Assembly: GCA_019119085.1 (NCBI GenBank)
Contig: DWXT01000197.1
Location: 1 to 36,199 of the forward strand
DNA length: 36,199 bases
DNA from: Flavonifractor avistercoris
GTDB taxonomy: Bacteria; Bacillota; Clostridia; Oscillospirales; Oscillospiraceae
Reading direction: 5' to 3'
Both the position numbers and the translations under genes were made by a program. Under the pieces are notes generated by a model, which was not told the DNA's origin, made no database searches, and was given only the letters and a program-made list of their open reading frames with translations. Position 1 is the first letter of the stretch. Each line of letters opens with the position of its first letter. This document shows positions 10,115 to 17,784 of this stretch, in pieces.

Positions 10115-10983
10115 ACCTGCCTGCAAAAGTGTGCCTGGGGGCCGGGGCGTTCCTGGCCATGTCCGGCGGCCTGCTGGCCCTGACAGGCTTCGCCCTGGGG
10201 GCCCAGACCCATCTGAACATGCCCTTCGGCGGCGGCTCCGCCGTGGCGGCCGAGACGCCTATGGTTCATGTGGAGGTCGCGGCAGACGAAGGGACGGCCA
10301 CGGAGAGCTGGGTTCAGGTGCCGGCCTTTTCCAGGATTGAGGTGGAGCTCGATATGGGCAACGTATCTGTGATGCCCACGGGGGAGTACGACCTCTCCTT
10401 CAGCGGCGAGCACGCCGCCCTGCTGGACTATGAGATGGACGGGGACACCCTGCGCATCACCGGCACGGCCCTGAGTGCCATGGAATTCTTCACCTCCGGC
10501 GATGAGGCCGCCGTGACCATCGGAATCCCCGAAGACGCGTCCCTGGACGCCGTGGACATCCATACCGCCATGGGGCAGGTAGAGCTGGGGGGCTTCACGG
10601 CGAATAGCCTCACCGTGTCCACAGACCTGGGGAATGTGTCTCTGGACAGCGTGATGGCGTCAGATGCCGATATCACCCTGTCCATGGGCGATCTGACGGG
10701 GTACTCCCTCACCACAACCGACTCCCTCACCGTGAAAAACGACATGGGGGACGTGTATCTGGACGGGGATTTCCAGGGGAATACGGACATCACCCTGTCC
10801 ATGGGGGATCTGGATCTCACCACCTGGCAGTCCATGGACACCTACAGTCTGGATTTAGACGTCACCATGGGTGATCTGTATCTGGACGGCTCCACCCAGT
10901 ACGGCTCCGTCCGCCGGGAAGGCGGCCCCAACCAGCTGAAGATTGCCAACAGCATGGGAAGCGCGGACGTGTATTTCGGCTGA
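10111..10983 (+). CDS. DUF4097-family beta-repeat protein, exported
   Basis: A 290-residue protein with an N-terminal hydrophobic export signal or anchor (residues 8-34), then a region of short repeating beta strands built on a TLSMGDL / TDLGNV / NDMGDV theme, seen at least six times between about residues 80 and 285. This is typical of DUF4097 (adhesin-like) beta-solenoid proteins. The start overlaps the DUF1700 stop in an ATGA, with GGGAGG 8 nt upstream, so the two are translationally coupled. The product probably sits on the outer face of the membrane. Its molecular role is not known. Confidence 0.85.
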   Translation: MNLPAKVCLGAGAFLAMSGGLLALTGFALGAQTHLNMPFGGGSAVAAETPMVHVEVAADEGTATESWVQVPAFSRIEVELDMGNVSVMPTGEYDLSFSGEHAALLDYEMDGDTLRITGTALSAMEFFTSGDEAAVTIGIPEDASLDAVDIHTAMGQVELGGFTANSLTVSTDLGNVSLDSVMASDADITLSMGDLTGYSLTTTDSLTVKNDMGDVYLDGDFQGNTDITLSMGDLDLTTWQSMDTYSLDLDVTMGDLYLDGSTQYGSVRREGGPNQLKIANSMGSADVYFG

Positions 10984-11074
10984 GCCGGAATGAGAAGGGG
11001 GGGTGCGCATGGACAGACGCAAGGTTTTCCTCTGATGCCCCTGCCTCCCGGGCGCGCTTCCAAACCAAATAAAG

Positions 11075-11108
11075 CACGGGCCCGCCCTTGCGGCGGGCCC
11101 GTGTTTTT
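11075..11108 (+). terminator. Rho-independent terminator after the DUF4097 gene
   Basis: A perfect 12-bp GC-rich stem (CACGGGCCCGCC and complement) with a 5-nt loop, followed by TTTTT. The loop and descending arm also contain the -35 of the next promoter. Confidence 0.93.
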
Positions 11109-11116
11109 GCTAAAAT
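11088..11116 (+). promoter_or_regulatory. Candidate promoter of the LtaS-like gene, overlapping the terminator
   Basis: TTGCGG (11088-11093), a 17-bp spacer and TAAAAT (11111-11116) preceded by TGC, which makes an extended -10. The -35 lies in the hairpin of the upstream terminator. The ATG is 30 bp downstream. Confidence 0.5.
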
Positions 11117-11145
11117 AGAAAATCAAACGGACGGAGGTGAGGAGC

Positions 11146-13035
11146 ATGGAGCGGCTGGAGGGCGGCGGAGCACCGCAGAGCTGGTACCGGCGCGCCGATC
11201 CCCGGGGGCGGGCGCTGCTGATGGTGCTGCTGCCCCTGGCGGGGGTGTACCTGTGCCAGCTGGTTACGCTCCAGGACGGGGCGGCGGCCTGGGCGTGGAT
11301 GGGAAGCCATATCCAGGCGGCGGGGTACATCTATCTGGTGCTCCTGCTGGCCCAGCTGCTGCTGGCCACCCTCACCGACAGCCTGCTGTGCGCCCAGCTG
11401 CTCACCACCCTGCCCTGCCTGCTCCTGGCCATCGCCAGCCACCTGAAGCAGGCGGTCAACGGCATTCCCCTGCTGGTCAGCGACCTGGCCATGGCGGGCC
11501 AGGCCGGCCAGGTGGCCGGCTTCCTCCGCCCCGGCATGAACCTGGGCGCGGGCACCTGGGGGGCCATTGTAGGAATGGTGCTCCTCTGTCTGGCGGCCTT
11601 CGCCTGGTCTCATCCGGCCCGGCCCATGCCGTGGGCCCGGCGGCTGTCCGCCCTGGCCGTGCTGGCGGTGCTGCTGGCGTGGGCCCTGCTCTCCCCGGCG
11701 TCCGCCGCCCTGCTGGCCGGGGAGGAGGGGGAGAGCCAGGCCATGCGCAACGACCGGCTGGGCCTGCTGGCCGGGCTGTACAGCGCCGCCCGGGAGAGCA
11801 CCATGGCCGAGCCCGACGCCTACAGCGAGGACGGCATGAACCGCATTCTGCTCCGGCTCAGGGCGGACGCGGAGGAGACCGGGGAGCCGGAGGAGAAGCC
11901 CCATGTGATCCTGCTGGTGTCGGAGAGCTTTTTCGACCCCACCCGCCTGCCGGGGGTGGTGTTTGACGCCGACCCCATCCCCAGCTTCCACGCCCTGGCG
12001 GAGGAGTTCCCCACCGGCGCCTTCCTGTCCAACACCTATGCCGGCGGCACCGGCAACGTGGAGATGGAGCTCTTCACCGGCATCCCCTCCGCCTTCCTGG
12101 GGGCGGGGGAGTCCCTCACCAGCATTCAGGATCCCACGGCCTACAGCAGGGTGCCCTCCCTGGCCCGGGTGTTCGGGGACGCGGGGTATGAGACCCTCTT
12201 CGTCCACTCCTACGGCGACATCCTCTACGACCGGGATATGAACATTCCACGGATGGGCTTTGACCGGCTGGTCTACCAGGACGATTTCACCGTGGACAAG
12301 ACCTATGCCGGCGGCTATGTCTCTGATGACACCCTGGCCGATGAACTGATCGCCCGGTTTGAGGCCCGGGGGGAGGAGCCGGTGTTCCTCTACGGCCTGA
12401 GCATGGAGAACCACCAGCCCTATTTCGCCGGCAAGTTTGACACGCCCGCCCCGGTATCCGCCGCGGCGGAGGGCCTGACGGAGGAGGAGCAGGGGGTGCT
12501 GGATGCTCTGCTCCACGGCCTGTGGGATGCGGACGCCTCCCTGGGGAAGCTGGTGGACTACTTCTCCCGGGTGGAGGAGCCGGTGATTCTGGTGTTTGTG
12601 GGCGACCACCTGCCCGGCCTGTCCCTGGATGCCGGCGGCACCCTCTACACCAGCCTGGGCTGCTCCTCCACGGCGGACACCAGCCGGTGGGAGCCGGAGG
12701 AGCTCAAGCGGATGCACACCACCAATATCCTGGTGTGGAACAATTACGGGGCGGAGCTGGCGCTGCCCGCCGAGACCAGCTGCACTCTGCTGGGCACCCA
12801 GTTGCTGGGGTGGGCGGGCGTGCCCAGGCCCCTGTACTTCCAGTGGGTGGCGGACGCCGGGGAGCAGATGCTCCTCTACCGGGAGCGGCTCTTTGTGGCC
12901 GCCGACGGCTCCCCCCATCATGAGCCCACGGAGGACTGCGCCTCTCTGGTGGCGGACTGGAAGAATATCGTCTACGACATGCTCTACGGGGAGCAGTATA
13001 TCACCCAGGCCCTGACGGAGCCGCCGGGGAGTTAG
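11146..13035 (+). CDS. LtaS-like sulfatase-fold membrane phosphoglycerol transferase
   Basis: A 629-residue protein with about five membrane helices in the first 200 residues and an extracellular alkaline-phosphatase-superfamily domain. Probable metal and catalytic residues are the Glu in ILLVSESFFDP (near 260), the Thr in YAGGTGNVEMELFTG (near 300), and the Asp-His in FVGDHLPG (near 485). These correspond to the LtaS/OpgB pattern in which Thr carries a glycerol-phosphate intermediate. It probably transfers glycerol phosphate from phosphatidylglycerol to a polymer or glycan at the cell surface. ATG 11146 is chosen because GGAGGTG lies 6 nt upstream; a GTG at 11137 falls inside that site. Whether the product is true lipoteichoic acid is not known. 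Confidence 0.88.
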   Translation: MERLEGGGAPQSWYRRADPRGRALLMVLLPLAGVYLCQLVTLQDGAAAWAWMGSHIQAAGYIYLVLLLAQLLLATLTDSLLCAQLLTTLPCLLLAIASHLKQAVNGIPLLVSDLAMAGQAGQVAGFLRPGMNLGAGTWGAIVGMVLLCLAAFAWSHPARPMPWARRLSALAVLAVLLAWALLSPASAALLAGEEGESQAMRNDRLGLLAGLYSAARESTMAEPDAYSEDGMNRILLRLRADAEETGEPEEKPHVILLVSESFFDPTRLPGVVFDADPIPSFHALAEEFPTGAFLSNTYAGGTGNVEMELFTGIPSAFLGAGESLTSIQDPTAYSRVPSLARVFGDAGYETLFVHSYGDILYDRDMNIPRMGFDRLVYQDDFTVDKTYAGGYVSDDTLADELIARFEARGEEPVFLYGLSMENHQPYFAGKFDTPAPVSAAAEGLTEEEQGVLDALLHGLWDADASLGKLVDYFSRVEEPVILVFVGDHLPGLSLDAGGTLYTSLGCSSTADTSRWEPEELKRMHTTNILVWNNYGAELALPAETSCTLLGTQLLGWAGVPRPLYFQWVADAGEQMLLYRERLFVAADGSPHHEPTEDCASLVADWKNIVYDMLYGEQYITQALTEPPGS

Positions 13036-13319
13036 CCTTTGCGTCGCCCCCGGAGCCAGGCCGCCCCGGCGAGGGCCAGGGTGCCCGCCAGCAGGACGGC
13101 GGCGCAGAGGGTGAAGGCATCCCAGGTGTCCTCAATGGCGGCAAAGTCCCCCTCCCGGAGCTGGACGCCGCAGTGGAGGATCACCAGGAACAGGGCGGCG
13201 GCGCAGCAGCCCAGGCTGAGGGGACACAGGCCCCTCCGGCGGCCCGCCAGGGCCGCCAGCCCCAGCCCCCAGGCCAGCAGGCCCAGAAGCAGGGGGCCGA
13301 ATGAGGTCAGCAGATCCAT
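13032..13319 (-). CDS. Small hydrophobic membrane protein, unrecognised
   Basis: 95 residues starting MDLLTSFGPLLLGLLAWGLG, with three likely membrane segments (about 5-25, 35-53 and 70-88) and a basic C-terminus (LRGRRKG). ATG at 13319 with AAAGGAG 8 nt upstream. Its stop TAA overlaps the stop TAG of the convergent LtaS-like gene by 3 nt, leaving no room for a terminator. It lies 22 bp after the secreted protein gene at 13342-13815 and is probably co-transcribed with it. No family was recognised. Confidence 0.7.
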   Translation of the reverse strand: MDLLTSFGPLLLGLLAWGLGLAALAGRRRGLCPLSLGCCAAALFLVILHCGVQLREGDFAAIEDTWDAFTLCAAVLLAGTLALAGAAWLRGRRKG

Positions 13320-13341
13320 GAACAGCGCTCCTTTCTTTCCG

Positions 13342-13815
13342 TCAGGTGTCCAGCTCCTGATAGTACAGGATGCCGGTTTCGCAGTCATAGGCCGCGAAGG
13401 TGTAGTTATAGGAGTGCCGCGTGAGCATGCCGCCCTCTCCGTCCTCCTGACGATCCAGCAGGTACCACCAGCCGTTTTCCGGCACGGGCCAGCTTACCGT
13501 GTCGGCACAGTTGCCGTAGACCACCTCCTCCATGAGTTCATCCATGGGGAAGGGATTCCAGTACCCGCTGGGGTGGCTGGAGACGGCCTCCTCCACCGCC
13601 GCCCTGTCCTCCAAATCAAAGGCCAGTTCGATGTGGAGCAGGCCGTCCCCGTGGAAGCCCCCGTGGCTGTCCCCATACGTGACGGACAGCGGCTCCGGCA
13701 GGTCGATATCCAGGCTCCGGGCCACATAGTCCGCCTCGCTTTCCCGCCCGAAGCCGCCCAGCAGGAGCAGCAGCGCCAGGGCGATGGAAACAATCAGATT
13801 TACAGGATATAGCAT
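13342..13815 (-). CDS. Secreted or membrane-anchored protein of unknown function
   Basis: 157 residues. Residues 2-21 (LYPVNLIVSIALALLLLLGG) are a hydrophobic export signal or N-terminal anchor; no lipobox cysteine follows it. The remainder is acidic and soluble, with GYWNPFPMDELMEEVVYG and a C-terminal NYTFAAYDCETGILYYQE that resembles a small beta domain. ATG at 13815 is preferred over one at 13851 because AGGAGGG lies 8 nt upstream. It has its own promoter and a striking inverted repeat over its ribosome binding site. No family was recognised. It lies just downstream of a BlaI/BlaR1-like pair and may be a target or accessory of it. Confidence 0.7.
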   Translation of the reverse strand: MLYPVNLIVSIALALLLLLGGFGRESEADYVARSLDIDLPEPLSVTYGDSHGGFHGDGLLHIELAFDLEDRAAVEEAVSSHPSGYWNPFPMDELMEEVVYGNCADTVSWPVPENGWWYLLDRQEDGEGGMLTRHSYNYTFAAYDCETGILYYQELDT

Positions 13816-13820
13816 GACAC

Positions 13821-13861
13821 AATCCCTCCTGTCTGTCTCTGAGGATAGCACAGGAGGGATT
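13821..13861 (-). promoter_or_regulatory. 12-bp perfect inverted repeat spanning promoter spacer and ribosome binding site
   Basis: AATCCCTCCTGT (13821-13832) and ACAGGAGGGATT (13850-13861) are perfect complements separated by 17 bp. On the minus-strand transcript the proximal arm contains the AGGAGGG ribosome binding site of the gene starting at 13815; the distal arm lies between the -35 and -10 of that gene's promoter. It could be an operator, or a hairpin that hides the ribosome binding site in read-through transcripts. Confidence 0.65.
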
Positions 13862-13870
13862 GCTTGTCAA
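13842..13870 (-). promoter_or_regulatory. Promoter of the secreted protein gene
   Basis: Minus-strand TTGACA (13870-13865), a 17-bp spacer and TATCCT (13847-13842), 27 bp upstream of the ATG at 13815. Confidence 0.7.
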
Positions 13871-13924
13871 TTTATTTTTATTGAATTACAATAATTATTT
13901 TCTGATAGATAGGCTTGCGATGCG

Positions 13925-15619
13925 CTAGGAGATGTCAAACTCGGCGGCCAGGAGTTCATCGCCGTTCTCCACGTCCCAGTTGCTGACGCCGGTTAAAATC
14001 CGGTAATGACCAATGGGGAGGGTTCCATATAGCCATCGATAGTAGTAGGTCTTCACTGTGGGCTCACCTGCTTGTATGTGATAAGCAGTTAAGAGAAAGG
14101 AGTTGTTGTCACTCACCACCGGTATTTTATACCAGATCCCGTCGATCTCCCGCTCCAGTGTGAACTGCTCTCCGTAGTACCAGTCCCCGGGACGGCTTAC
14201 GGTAAAGCGCACGGCGACAGATGAGTCCGCGACCGCCGTCACCTTCAGAGAGGGGGCGGCTGTGTTGGTGGTGATCTGTTCCTCGCTGGCCGTCCAGGTA
14301 CCCTGGAGGTAAAAGTCCCCCTCGCTGTCGCTGCCCTCCAGACAGGCGGCGGCGTAGTCCATGGCGGCCTGGAGGGGGTCGGCCTGGGGCGGATTCCCCT
14401 CCGCTGGATAGAGCGCGCCGGCCTCATCCAGCCAGCCGATCACCTGCCAGACGTCACTCTGCCCCTCCGGCTGGGCCAGGATAAAGGTATATCGCCGCTC
14501 ATAGTCGTCCAGCCAGCCGCCGGGCCACCAGCTCACCTGCCGGATGGAAAACAGAAGGGCGGGATCCTCCTCCCAGGGGAGCGGATCTTGGCTCTTCGCC
14601 GCGGGGGAGGGGGTGGAAGTCCCGACCGGGGCCGCCGGAGTCTCTGCCTCCGGGGTGCCGGCGAAGGTGCAGGCCGCCAGCAGGGCGGCCGAACCGACAG
14701 CCAGAGCCGCGGCGGGCCACAGGGTGCGGGGCTTTTGGGCGATCAGCCGGATGCGCTCTTTCAGCCCGCCCGCCCCCATGGCCATGGTGGTGGCGGTGTG
14801 GAGCAGGGGAGAGGGGCCGGAGCGCCGCACCGCCAGGGCCAGCAGGGTGCGGCCGTAGGAAATGCGCTCTTCCTCGCCCAGGGCGGCCAGGGCGCTCTCG
14901 TCGCAGGAGAGCTCTCCATCCCGGCGGGACAGGGCGGCGGCCAGCCACACCAGCGGGTCGAACCAGTAGAGGGCTAGGCACAGACAGCGCACCAGGGCCC
15001 ACAGGTGGTCGCCGTGGCGGTAGTGGGCCCGCTCGTGGGCCAGGGCATATCGGAGCTCGGTGGGCTCCTCCGCACAGGACAGGGGCAGATAGATGGCGGG
15101 CCGGAGCAGGCCGAACAGACAGGGGGTCTCCGTCGCCCCGCTGACATACACCGGCACCGGGCCATCCGCTTTGTACAGCTTCCACCGGCTCCGCCGCAGC
15201 TGTGCCCCAAACCGCAGGTTTACCGCCAGCATCCAGAGTCCGAACCCGGCCGCGCCGCCCAGCCACACCCAGCGGAGGATGGTCTCCAGCGCGGGGAGGG
15301 CAGGCTCCGGCAGGGCGGTCTGCGGGGGATAGAGCGCCTCCATGGGGAGATCCTGCGCCGGAACGGGGGAGGGGGTGTTCTCGTCCGCCGCCGGTGCATC
15401 GCCCGCAGACTGCCGCGCCTCCACATAGGCGGGGATGGCCTCCGCCGCCCCCAGCACGCTCACCGGGCTGGTTCCGATGCTCACAGGCACCAGCAGGCGG
15501 AGGGCCGCCAGCAGCCACAGGGCATATTGGAGCCGGGAACAGATCCTCCCCCGCAGGGCGAACCGGAGGGCGGTGAGGGCCAGAATCAGCACCGACGAGG
15601 TGAGCAGAATTTCCTTCAC
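13925..15619 (-). CDS. BlaR1/MecR1-like M56 zinc metalloprotease sensor
   Basis: A 564-residue membrane protein. Hydrophobic helices near residues 4-20, 32-48 and 115-135 precede an M56 protease domain with the zinc motif HERAH at 195-199 and the downstream ELSCDE motif at 236-241. A further membrane helix near 303-320 leads to an extracellular Pro/Ala-rich linker and a C-terminal sensor region of about 230 residues that is not an evident penicillin-binding domain. In the family, signal binding outside activates cytoplasmic proteolysis of the partner repressor. The GTG start overlaps the stop of the BlaI-like gene (GTGA), a classic coupled pair. No beta-lactamase is present, so the signal is unknown. 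Confidence 0.9.
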   Translation of the reverse strand: MKEILLTSSVLILALTALRFALRGRICSRLQYALWLLAALRLLVPVSIGTSPVSVLGAAEAIPAYVEARQSAGDAPAADENTPSPVPAQDLPMEALYPPQTALPEPALPALETILRWVWLGGAAGFGLWMLAVNLRFGAQLRRSRWKLYKADGPVPVYVSGATETPCLFGLLRPAIYLPLSCAEEPTELRYALAHERAHYRHGDHLWALVRCLCLALYWFDPLVWLAAALSRRDGELSCDESALAALGEEERISYGRTLLALAVRRSGPSPLLHTATTMAMGAGGLKERIRLIAQKPRTLWPAAALAVGSAALLAACTFAGTPEAETPAAPVGTSTPSPAAKSQDPLPWEEDPALLFSIRQVSWWPGGWLDDYERRYTFILAQPEGQSDVWQVIGWLDEAGALYPAEGNPPQADPLQAAMDYAAACLEGSDSEGDFYLQGTWTASEEQITTNTAAPSLKVTAVADSSVAVRFTVSRPGDWYYGEQFTLEREIDGIWYKIPVVSDNNSFLLTAYHIQAGEPTVKTYYYRWLYGTLPIGHYRILTGVSNWDVENGDELLAAEFDIS

Positions 15620-16005
15620 GTCACCCTCCCCCTCTCCGCCTCCCGCAGGATGGCCTGGAGCTCCTCCAGCTCCTCCGGCTTCAGGGAGCCGCCCTTCACC
15701 AGGGCAGACATCATCAGCCCCACACTGCCGTGGTAGGCCCGGTGGAGCAGAGACCGGGTCTCTGCCAGGGCGGCGTCCTCCCGTCTCAGGACGGGGTGGT
15801 AGACCCGCGCTTTTCCGCCCTCCTCATAGGTCACCAGCCCCTTGGCCTCCATGCGCCGCAGGACGGTGGCCACCGTGCTCTTGGCCCAGCCCGCCTTGTT
15901 TCCCAGCGTCCGCACCAGCTCCATCAGGGTGGACGGGGCCGTCCACAGTTCCTCCATCACCCGCCACTCGCTGTCCGACAGGCGGATGGTCTCCCGCTCC
16001 TCCAC
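15616..16005 (-). CDS. BlaI/MecI/CopY-family transcriptional repressor
   Basis: 129 residues, the normal length for BlaI/MecI. The winged-helix region (about 8-75) includes LSDSEWRVMEELW, AKSTVATVLRRMEAKGLV and a wing with YEEGGKARVYHP; the C-terminal helices would form the dimer. GTG start at 16005 with AAAGGAGGT 7 nt upstream. The gene overlaps the BlaR1-like gene by 4 nt. Two operator-like boxes flank its promoter, so it very likely represses its own operon until the partner protease cleaves it. Confidence 0.93.
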   Translation of the reverse strand: MEERETIRLSDSEWRVMEELWTAPSTLMELVRTLGNKAGWAKSTVATVLRRMEAKGLVTYEEGGKARVYHPVLRREDAALAETRSLLHRAYHGSVGLMMSALVKGGSLKPEELEELQAILREAERGRVT

Positions 16006-16025
16006 GGCGATAACCTCCTTTGGTC

Positions 16026-16067
16026 TACTCTTGTAACCCTACCATACCAGATCGGTTTACACTTGTC
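16026..16067 (-). promoter_or_regulatory. Two BlaI-type operator boxes
   Basis: On the minus strand TACAAGAGTA (16035-16026) and GACAAGTGTA (16067-16058) share the form kACAAGwGTA and resemble the TACA..TGTA core of BlaI/MecI operators. One overlaps the -35, the other lies just after the expected transcription start; their centres are 32 bp apart, about three helical turns. Confidence 0.6.
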
Positions 16068-16069
16068 AA
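16041..16069 (-). promoter_or_regulatory. Promoter of the BlaI-BlaR1-like operon
   Basis: Minus-strand TTGACA (16069-16064), a 17-bp spacer and TATGGT (16046-16041), 36 bp upstream of the GTG start and bracketed by operator boxes. Confidence 0.75.
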
Positions 16070-16079
16070 CCATTCTGAC

Positions 16080-16106
16080 AAAAAAGAGCGGCCAAAGGCC
16101 GCTCTT
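16080..16106 (-). terminator. Rho-independent terminator of the DUF2975-XRE operon
   Basis: AAGAGCGGCC and its complement form a 10-bp stem with a 3-nt loop; on the minus strand a T run follows. The stop codon of the XRE gene (16107-16105) is part of the stem. Confidence 0.9.
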
Positions 16107-16329
16107 AGGATTCCGTTTCTTCTTGTTCCGGCACATACTCCAGCAGATCCCCGGGCTGGCAGTCCAGGGCCCTGCAGATGGCCTCCAGGGTGGTGAAGCG
16201 CACCGCCTTGGCGTGGTTGTTTTTCAGGATAGACAGGTTGGCCAGGGTGACGCCCACCTTGGCGGACAGCTCGTTGAGGCTCATCTTCCGCTTGGCCATC
16301 ATCACATCCAGATTGACGACAATGGGCAT
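16105..16329 (-). CDS. XRE/Cro-CI-like helix-turn-helix regulator (YozG-like)
   Basis: 74 residues that are almost entirely one helix-turn-helix domain: MAKRKMSLNELSAKVGVT is helix 1-2, LANLSILKNNHAKAVRF the recognition helix, and TLEAICRALDCQPGDLLEY the closing helices. This short form is commonly paired with a DUF2975 membrane protein, which is the gene directly upstream (10-nt gap). ATG at 16329 with GGGGGTG 5 nt upstream. It probably regulates its own operon through the repeats at 16995-17024. Confidence 0.9.
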   Translation of the reverse strand: MPIVVNLDVMMAKRKMSLNELSAKVGVTLANLSILKNNHAKAVRFTTLEAICRALDCQPGDLLEYVPEQEETES

Positions 16330-16339
16330 ACCGCACCCC

Positions 16340-16897
16340 CTAAATGGTCAGGTCGTTTTCTGCTTTCAGCTCCGCCGCCTGGCGGAACAGGGCGGACACC
16401 ACCAGGCAGAGCAGGCCGCCCAGCAGAAAAATGGGCACAAACAGGGCGTTGTAGGTGAGCAGGGAGGCGATGGACTGATAGTAGCACAGCCCCCACACCA
16501 CCCGCACCAGGGCGGCGGCGGAGATGGCGAAGCAGCACACACCCGCCCGGCGGAGGCTGACGCCGTTCTCCCGCTGGAAGGGATTACCCGTCAGGATGGT
16601 GCCCAGCACCCGGCGGCCCTGCCACAGGATCACCGCCGTACACACCCCGCAGAACAGCAGAAAGGCAGACAGCACGTCGGCATAGGCCCCGTTCTGCCCC
16701 CACTGCCCCCACCCGCCGAGCAGCAGCATGTGGAGGGTGTCGTCCGCGTCATATTGCCACCACTCCGCAAGGCCCTGGCGGACGCTGATATGCACCAGCC
16801 CGGGCACCATGACCAGGACAATCAGATTGCACACAAACGTGATGGTGACCAGGATTTTCAGCACCCCGGCCAGCTTCTGCACGGCGGTTTTCTCCAT
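16340..16897 (-). CDS. DUF2975-family membrane protein
   Basis: 185 residues with four predicted membrane helices (about 9-31, 75-97, 115-135 and 145-168). The pattern ..LKILV.ITFVCNLIVLV.. at the start and QRENGVSLRRAGVCCF in the middle is that of DUF2975 proteins, which occur next to small XRE regulators and may act as membrane partners or targets of them. ATG at 16897 with an AAGGGGGA site upstream. First gene of a two-gene operon with a near-consensus promoter. Function unknown. Confidence 0.85.
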   Translation of the reverse strand: MEKTAVQKLAGVLKILVTITFVCNLIVLVMVPGLVHISVRQGLAEWWQYDADDTLHMLLLGGWGQWGQNGAYADVLSAFLLFCGVCTAVILWQGRRVLGTILTGNPFQRENGVSLRRAGVCCFAISAAALVRVVWGLCYYQSIASLLTYNALFVPIFLLGGLLCLVVSALFRQAAELKAENDLTI

Positions 16898-16979
16898 GGG
16901 ATGATATTCCCCCTTTTCAGAACTCGTGCCGCATGGGCGCGCCGGGTCGCCGCGCCCCACAGACAGGTATCTTGGGAAT

Positions 16980-17008
16980 ATCATAGCGCAGAAAATATCG
17001 TTTGTCAA
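16980..17008 (-). promoter_or_regulatory. Promoter of the DUF2975-XRE operon
   Basis: Minus-strand TTGACA (17008-17003), a 17-bp spacer and TATGAT (16985-16980): eleven of twelve consensus bases. An 83-nt leader separates it from the ATG. Confidence 0.85.
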
Positions 17009-17024
17009 TAAAATGATATCGTTT
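16995..17024. promoter_or_regulatory. Direct repeats, probable operator of the XRE regulator
   Basis: ATATCGTTT occurs at 16995-17003 and 17016-17024, exactly 21 bp (two helical turns) apart, with one copy in the promoter spacer and the other just upstream of the -35. This geometry suits a repressor binding on one face of the DNA. The second copy overlaps the stop codon of the sirtuin gene. Confidence 0.55.
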
Positions 17025-17748
17025 ATACCCGAATAGCCCCCAGCACCTGCCCGATGGGCTGGTTGAGCACCAGGTCGGCCTCCCGGTCGTAGGGGGTGGG
17101 GCTCTTGTTGATGAGGGTCAGCTTATTGCCCCGGTAATAGCGGATCAGTCCCGCCGCCGGGTACACCGCCAGGGAGGTGCCGCCGATGATCAGCATGTCC
17201 GCCCGGGCGATGGCCAGCACAGCGGCCTCTATGGTCTCCTGATCCAGCGCCTCCTCATAGAGCACCACGTCGAGCTTCACCACCCCGCCGCACACCGGGC
17301 AGCGGGGCACGCCTGCGGTCTCCATCATGAAGTCCAGGCCGTAGAACTGGCGGCACTTCATGCAGTGGTTCCGGTGGACGGAGCCGTGGAGCTCGTACAC
17401 GGTTTTGCTCCCCGCCGCCTGGTGGAGGCCGTCGATGTTCTGGGTCACCACCGCGTCCAGCTTTCCCGCCGCCTCCAGTTCCGCCAGCTTCAGGTGGGCG
17501 GCGTTGGGCACGGGGTCGGGGAAGAGCATCTTGTTGCGGTAGAAGCGGTAGAACTCCTCCGGATTTTTCTCGAAGAAGGTGTGGCTCAGAATGGTCTCCG
17601 GCGGGTACTGGTACTGCTGGTTGTACAGCCCGTCCACGCTGCGGAAGTCGGGGATTCCGGACTCCGTGCTTACCCCCGCGCCGCCGAAGAACACAATGTG
17701 GCGGCTTTCGCCGATCCAGTCCTGGAGCTGCTTCTGCTTCTCATCCAT
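17023..17748 (-). CDS. cobB: Sir2-family NAD-dependent protein deacylase (sirtuin)
   Basis: 241 residues, the usual bacterial sirtuin size. NAD-binding GAGVS at 23-27, GIPDFRS at 31-37, TQNIDGLH at 102-109, the catalytic His121 in ELHGS, a structural zinc site with Cys129, Cys132, Cys150 and Cys153, and GTSLAVYPAAG near 191 are all present, so it should be an active enzyme removing acyl groups from protein lysines with NAD. ATG at 17748 preceded by an AAGGGGGAAAG stretch. It appears monocistronic; its upstream region is an AT-rich inverted repeat that may hold the promoter. Acyl preference cannot be read. Confidence 0.96.
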   Translation of the reverse strand: MDEKQKQLQDWIGESRHIVFFGGAGVSTESGIPDFRSVDGLYNQQYQYPPETILSHTFFEKNPEEFYRFYRNKMLFPDPVPNAAHLKLAELEAAGKLDAVVTQNIDGLHQAAGSKTVYELHGSVHRNHCMKCRQFYGLDFMMETAGVPRCPVCGGVVKLDVVLYEEALDQETIEAAVLAIARADMLIIGGTSLAVYPAAGLIRYYRGNKLTLINKSPTPYDREADLVLNQPIGQVLGAIRV

Positions 17749-17784
17749 GGGAAATCTTTCCCCCTTCTGGGATTGATAATTGAA

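Noticed and set aside
11009..11035. Eight-codon ORF (MDRRKVFL) after the DUF4097 gene, with a G-rich run before it
   Set aside because: Too short to support, no conserved feature; it lies in the 3' region before a terminator.
11110..12921. 603-codon antisense frame over the LtaS-like gene
   Set aside because: Low-complexity Gln/Gly/His/Pro product; shadow of the plus-strand gene.
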